NCBI RefSeq assembly: GCF_045679555.1
Contig: NC_092092.1
Location: 24,798,969 to 24,862,968 of the forward strand
Source: Salvelinus alpinus
Taxonomy: Eukaryota; Chordata; Actinopteri; Salmoniformes; Salmonidae
DNA length: 64,000 nt
Direction: 5' to 3'
In this document: positions 61,916 to 64,000 of the stretch, one piece after another
How positions within the stretch are numbered: position 1 is the first letter of the stretch
How the letters are laid out: each line of letters begins with the position of its first letter
The notes under the pieces: generated by a model
The model's input: only the letters and a program-made list of their open reading frames with translations
Databases searched by the model: none
What the model was told of the DNA's origin: nothing
Program-made: the position numbers and the translations under genes

Positions 61916-62754
61916 AAATACATCTTTACATGTCACGTTATGTTACTGTTGCCATGCCAATTGAGGCCCTGATTGGTGAACCACTGATCCATGCATAGCT
62001 CTTTGTCTGTTGGCAAGGTTAAGGATAATCACACACACACACACACACACACACAGTGCTTTTAACATAGTGTTTTTAAATTACATATTTGACACACACA
62101 TGAATACATTGTGCATGTTCAATTATACAATAATTATTATTCAACATGTCCCCAGCTGGGGTTTGGGCTTGTTTCAGGGTATGTCAATCTTCAATGTTCG
62201 TATCAGCTATCAGTTAATCTGACTATTCTCTTATCATTGATTTTATTTACTTATTTCAGCAATTTAAGGGCTTTCTTTTGTTGTGTAATGTTGTTGGGGT
62301 ATATTAACCTGTTTTAATGATACTTCTGAATCACTATGACAAATAAATTATTTTTTTGAGTGTACTTTTAACAGAGCAGACATTTACTTCCAAGTGCATT
62401 CACTATATTGCTTACACCTATCAAGTTGTTTCAGATCTGCACAAGTGCCTAGGGAGGGGGGTTTATGATTTATCTGGACAGGGCCTAACTACACTGGCCC
62501 AATAAGCACATGCTCAAAGCATTCCTAGTCGATCACCAAACATTTTTGTAAAAAACCCAACGATTAAAGCCTTGTGTTCCTATTTTGTTGGCAGTAGGTG
62601 CACTTGATTCAGCATCCCTAGTGCCGAGAAGGCAAAGTGTTCCCATTTTGAATCATTTCATGTGTCTGAAGGTAAAACTCTGCCTACCAGAAATCAAATC
62701 AAGTGCACCTATAGGCCACCGCTGGCCAATCAAATGGCTCAGATCACCATGTCT
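61916..62754. other. No gene recognised; short CA tract at 62030-62055
   Basis: Plain AT-rich DNA with a CA microsatellite. An AATCAAATCAAGTGCACC fragment near 62695 may be a LINE tail remnant. Confidence 0.5.
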
Positions 62755-63283
62755 GCAAATCAAATCAAGGTTTATTTGTCACTTGCACCGAACACAACAG
62801 GTGTAGACCTTACAGTGAAATGCTTACTTACAGGCTCTAACCAACAGTGCAATTTCTAAGTTAAAAATAAATAAATAAAAAGGTATTAGGTGAACAATAG
62901 GTAAGTAAAGAAAGAAAAACAACAGTAAAAAGACAGTGAAAAATAACAGTAGCGAGGCTATACACAGAAGTGAGGCTATAACAGTAGCGAGACTACATAC
63001 AGGCACCAGTTAGTCGTGCTGATTGAGGTAGTATGTACATGTAGATATGGTTAAAGTGACTATGCATATATGATAAACCGAGTAGCAGTAGCATAAAAGA
63101 GGGGTTGGCGGGTGGCGGGTGGCGGGACACAATGCAGATAGCCCGGGTAGCCAATGTGAGGGTGCACCAGTTGGCCGGGCTAATTGAGGTAGTATGTACA
63201 GGAATGTATAGTTATAGTGTCTATGCATATATGATAAACAGAGAGTAGCAGCAGTGTAAAAGAGGGGTTGGGGGGGTGGGGAA
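62755..63283 (-). mobile_element. LINE 3' end fragment with internal duplication
   Basis: The tail AATCAAATCAAGGTTTATTT is at left, with GTAGACCTTACAGTGAAATG and GCTTACTTACAGGC typical of the salmonid LINE 3' end. A segment with GATTGAGGTAGTATGTACAT to GTAAAAGAGGGG occurs twice (about 63020-63105 and 63182-63268). It stops abruptly at 63283 at the start of a duplicated LTR. Confidence 0.87.
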
Positions 63284-63526
63284 CAATCAGAGGCAGCTGT
63301 CAATCGTTGTCCCTGATTGGGAACCATATTTAGGTAGCCTGTTTTCTGTTGGGGTTTTGGGGGGGGTTGTTTTCAGTCTTTGTGTGTCTGCACCAGATAG
63401 AACTGTTTCGGTTTTCACTTTGTTGTTTTTGTATTTGTAGTGTTCAGTTTTGGAATTATTAAATTAAGATGAACACTAACCACGCTGCGCTTTGGTCCTC
63501 TCCTTCCACCGACGAATGCCGTTACA
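63284..63526 (+). mobile_element. Gypsy-like LTR, truncated second copy
   Basis: It matches 60619-60861 with a constant offset of 2665 bp and starts inside the left arm of the LTR stem-loop (CAATCAG). The end GCCGTTACA is identical. Confidence 0.92.
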
Positions 63527-64000
63527 TAATGCAACCGCTGTGTCAGATTTTTTTTAAACTTTAGTAAAAAGCACACCATGCAATAATCTGAGACGAGGCT
63601 CAGATTTAACAAAATTTCTCCGCCATGTTGGAGTCAACAGAAATACGAAATTACATCATAAATATTCCTTTACCTTTGATTATCTTCATCAGAATGCAAT
63701 GCCAGGAATCCTATTTCCACAATAAATCGTTTTTTTGTTCGATAATGTCCATTACTTATGTCAATAAGCAACTTTAGCTAGAATGTGTAGTACACGTGTC
63801 CAAATACTGGCGCAGATGAAGGCAAACGTCGGACGAAAACTTCAAAAAGTTATATTACAAGTCGAATAAACTGGTCAAACTTAGTAGAGAATCAATCTTC
63901 AGGATGTTGTTATCATATATATCCAATAACGTTCCAACCGGAGCATTTCTTCATGTCTGTATAAGTAATGGCACACATGGCCATTCCATGACTAGTGCGC
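63527..64000. mobile_element. TTAA-type element, partial, runs off window
   Basis: It matches 60862-61335 with five differences and no indel. The plain end is expected beyond the window edge. Confidence 0.88.

Overview
The window is repeat-dominated vertebrate DNA that almost certainly comes from a salmonid fish (Salmo/Oncorhynchus/Salvelinus type). The evidence is the combination of Sleeping-Beauty-type Tc1 elements, a HpaI-like tRNA SINE, long CA/GT tracts, Rex1/L2-like non-LTR retrotransposons whose 3' ends carry AATCAAATCAA-like tails, and a Gypsy-like LTR with a proline-rich internal region. I found no host protein-coding gene that I can defend, and no rRNA or tRNA gene. One weak minus-strand open stretch (about 808-1257) is the only exon candidate.

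Layout. 1-6900 is mostly plain DNA with microsatellites, a 64-bp minisatellite (4312-4775), one SINE and copies of a short palindromic repeat. 6895-10030 is a local tandem duplication. One copy took in a solo LTR (7008-7379, TSD CTATG) and a complete Sleeping-Beauty-type Tc1 element (7746-9368); the other copy is the empty site. 10516-21602 is a Russian doll. A plus-strand LINE is split at a TA by a Tc1 element (12241-21365). That element holds a TTAA-flanked element (12354-15994) which itself holds another (14074-15883), a 1.6-kb solo LTR (16050-17656) and a hAT element (18767-21342). 21640-22520 is a second LINE, in reverse. 22548-29062 is minisatellite DNA: three blocks with 31-bp periods, broken by a further TTAA element. 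29200-34190 is an inverted duplication containing a LINE and two TTAA elements. 34200-36120 has an L2-like LINE, a SINE and a TACAGTA-type repeat.

36120-40080 is nearly featureless apart from one Tc1 relic. 40080-42770 is a plus-strand LINE broken by two minus-strand LINE insertions with recognisable target duplications. 42771-44660 holds two Tc1 relics. 46262-47868 is the best-preserved transposon: a Tc1-like element with roughly 200-bp inverted repeats and a 340-codon frame carrying only two stops. 48649-50705 is the 3' part of a Gypsy-like element in reverse, whose proline-rich frame has expanded into 27-bp coding minisatellites. 50931-52237 is a second Sleeping-Beauty-type element. 56579-61737 stacks an L2-like LINE, a TTAA element, a second copy of the Gypsy-like 3' region with its LTR, and a partial TTAA element. 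Its last 717 bp are repeated at 63284-64000 with only 6 differences.

The most unusual signal is the TTAA-flanked, non-coding family (about eight copies). One end is plain (GCCCCCTA-like). The other carries a perfect hairpin 13-18 bp inside the TTAA, and the hairpin sequence differs between subfamilies while staying palindromic. I could not assign this family to a known superfamily from the sequence alone; TTAA targets fit piggyBac or Kolobok. The genes present are transposase and reverse-transcriptase relics and do not form a pathway.
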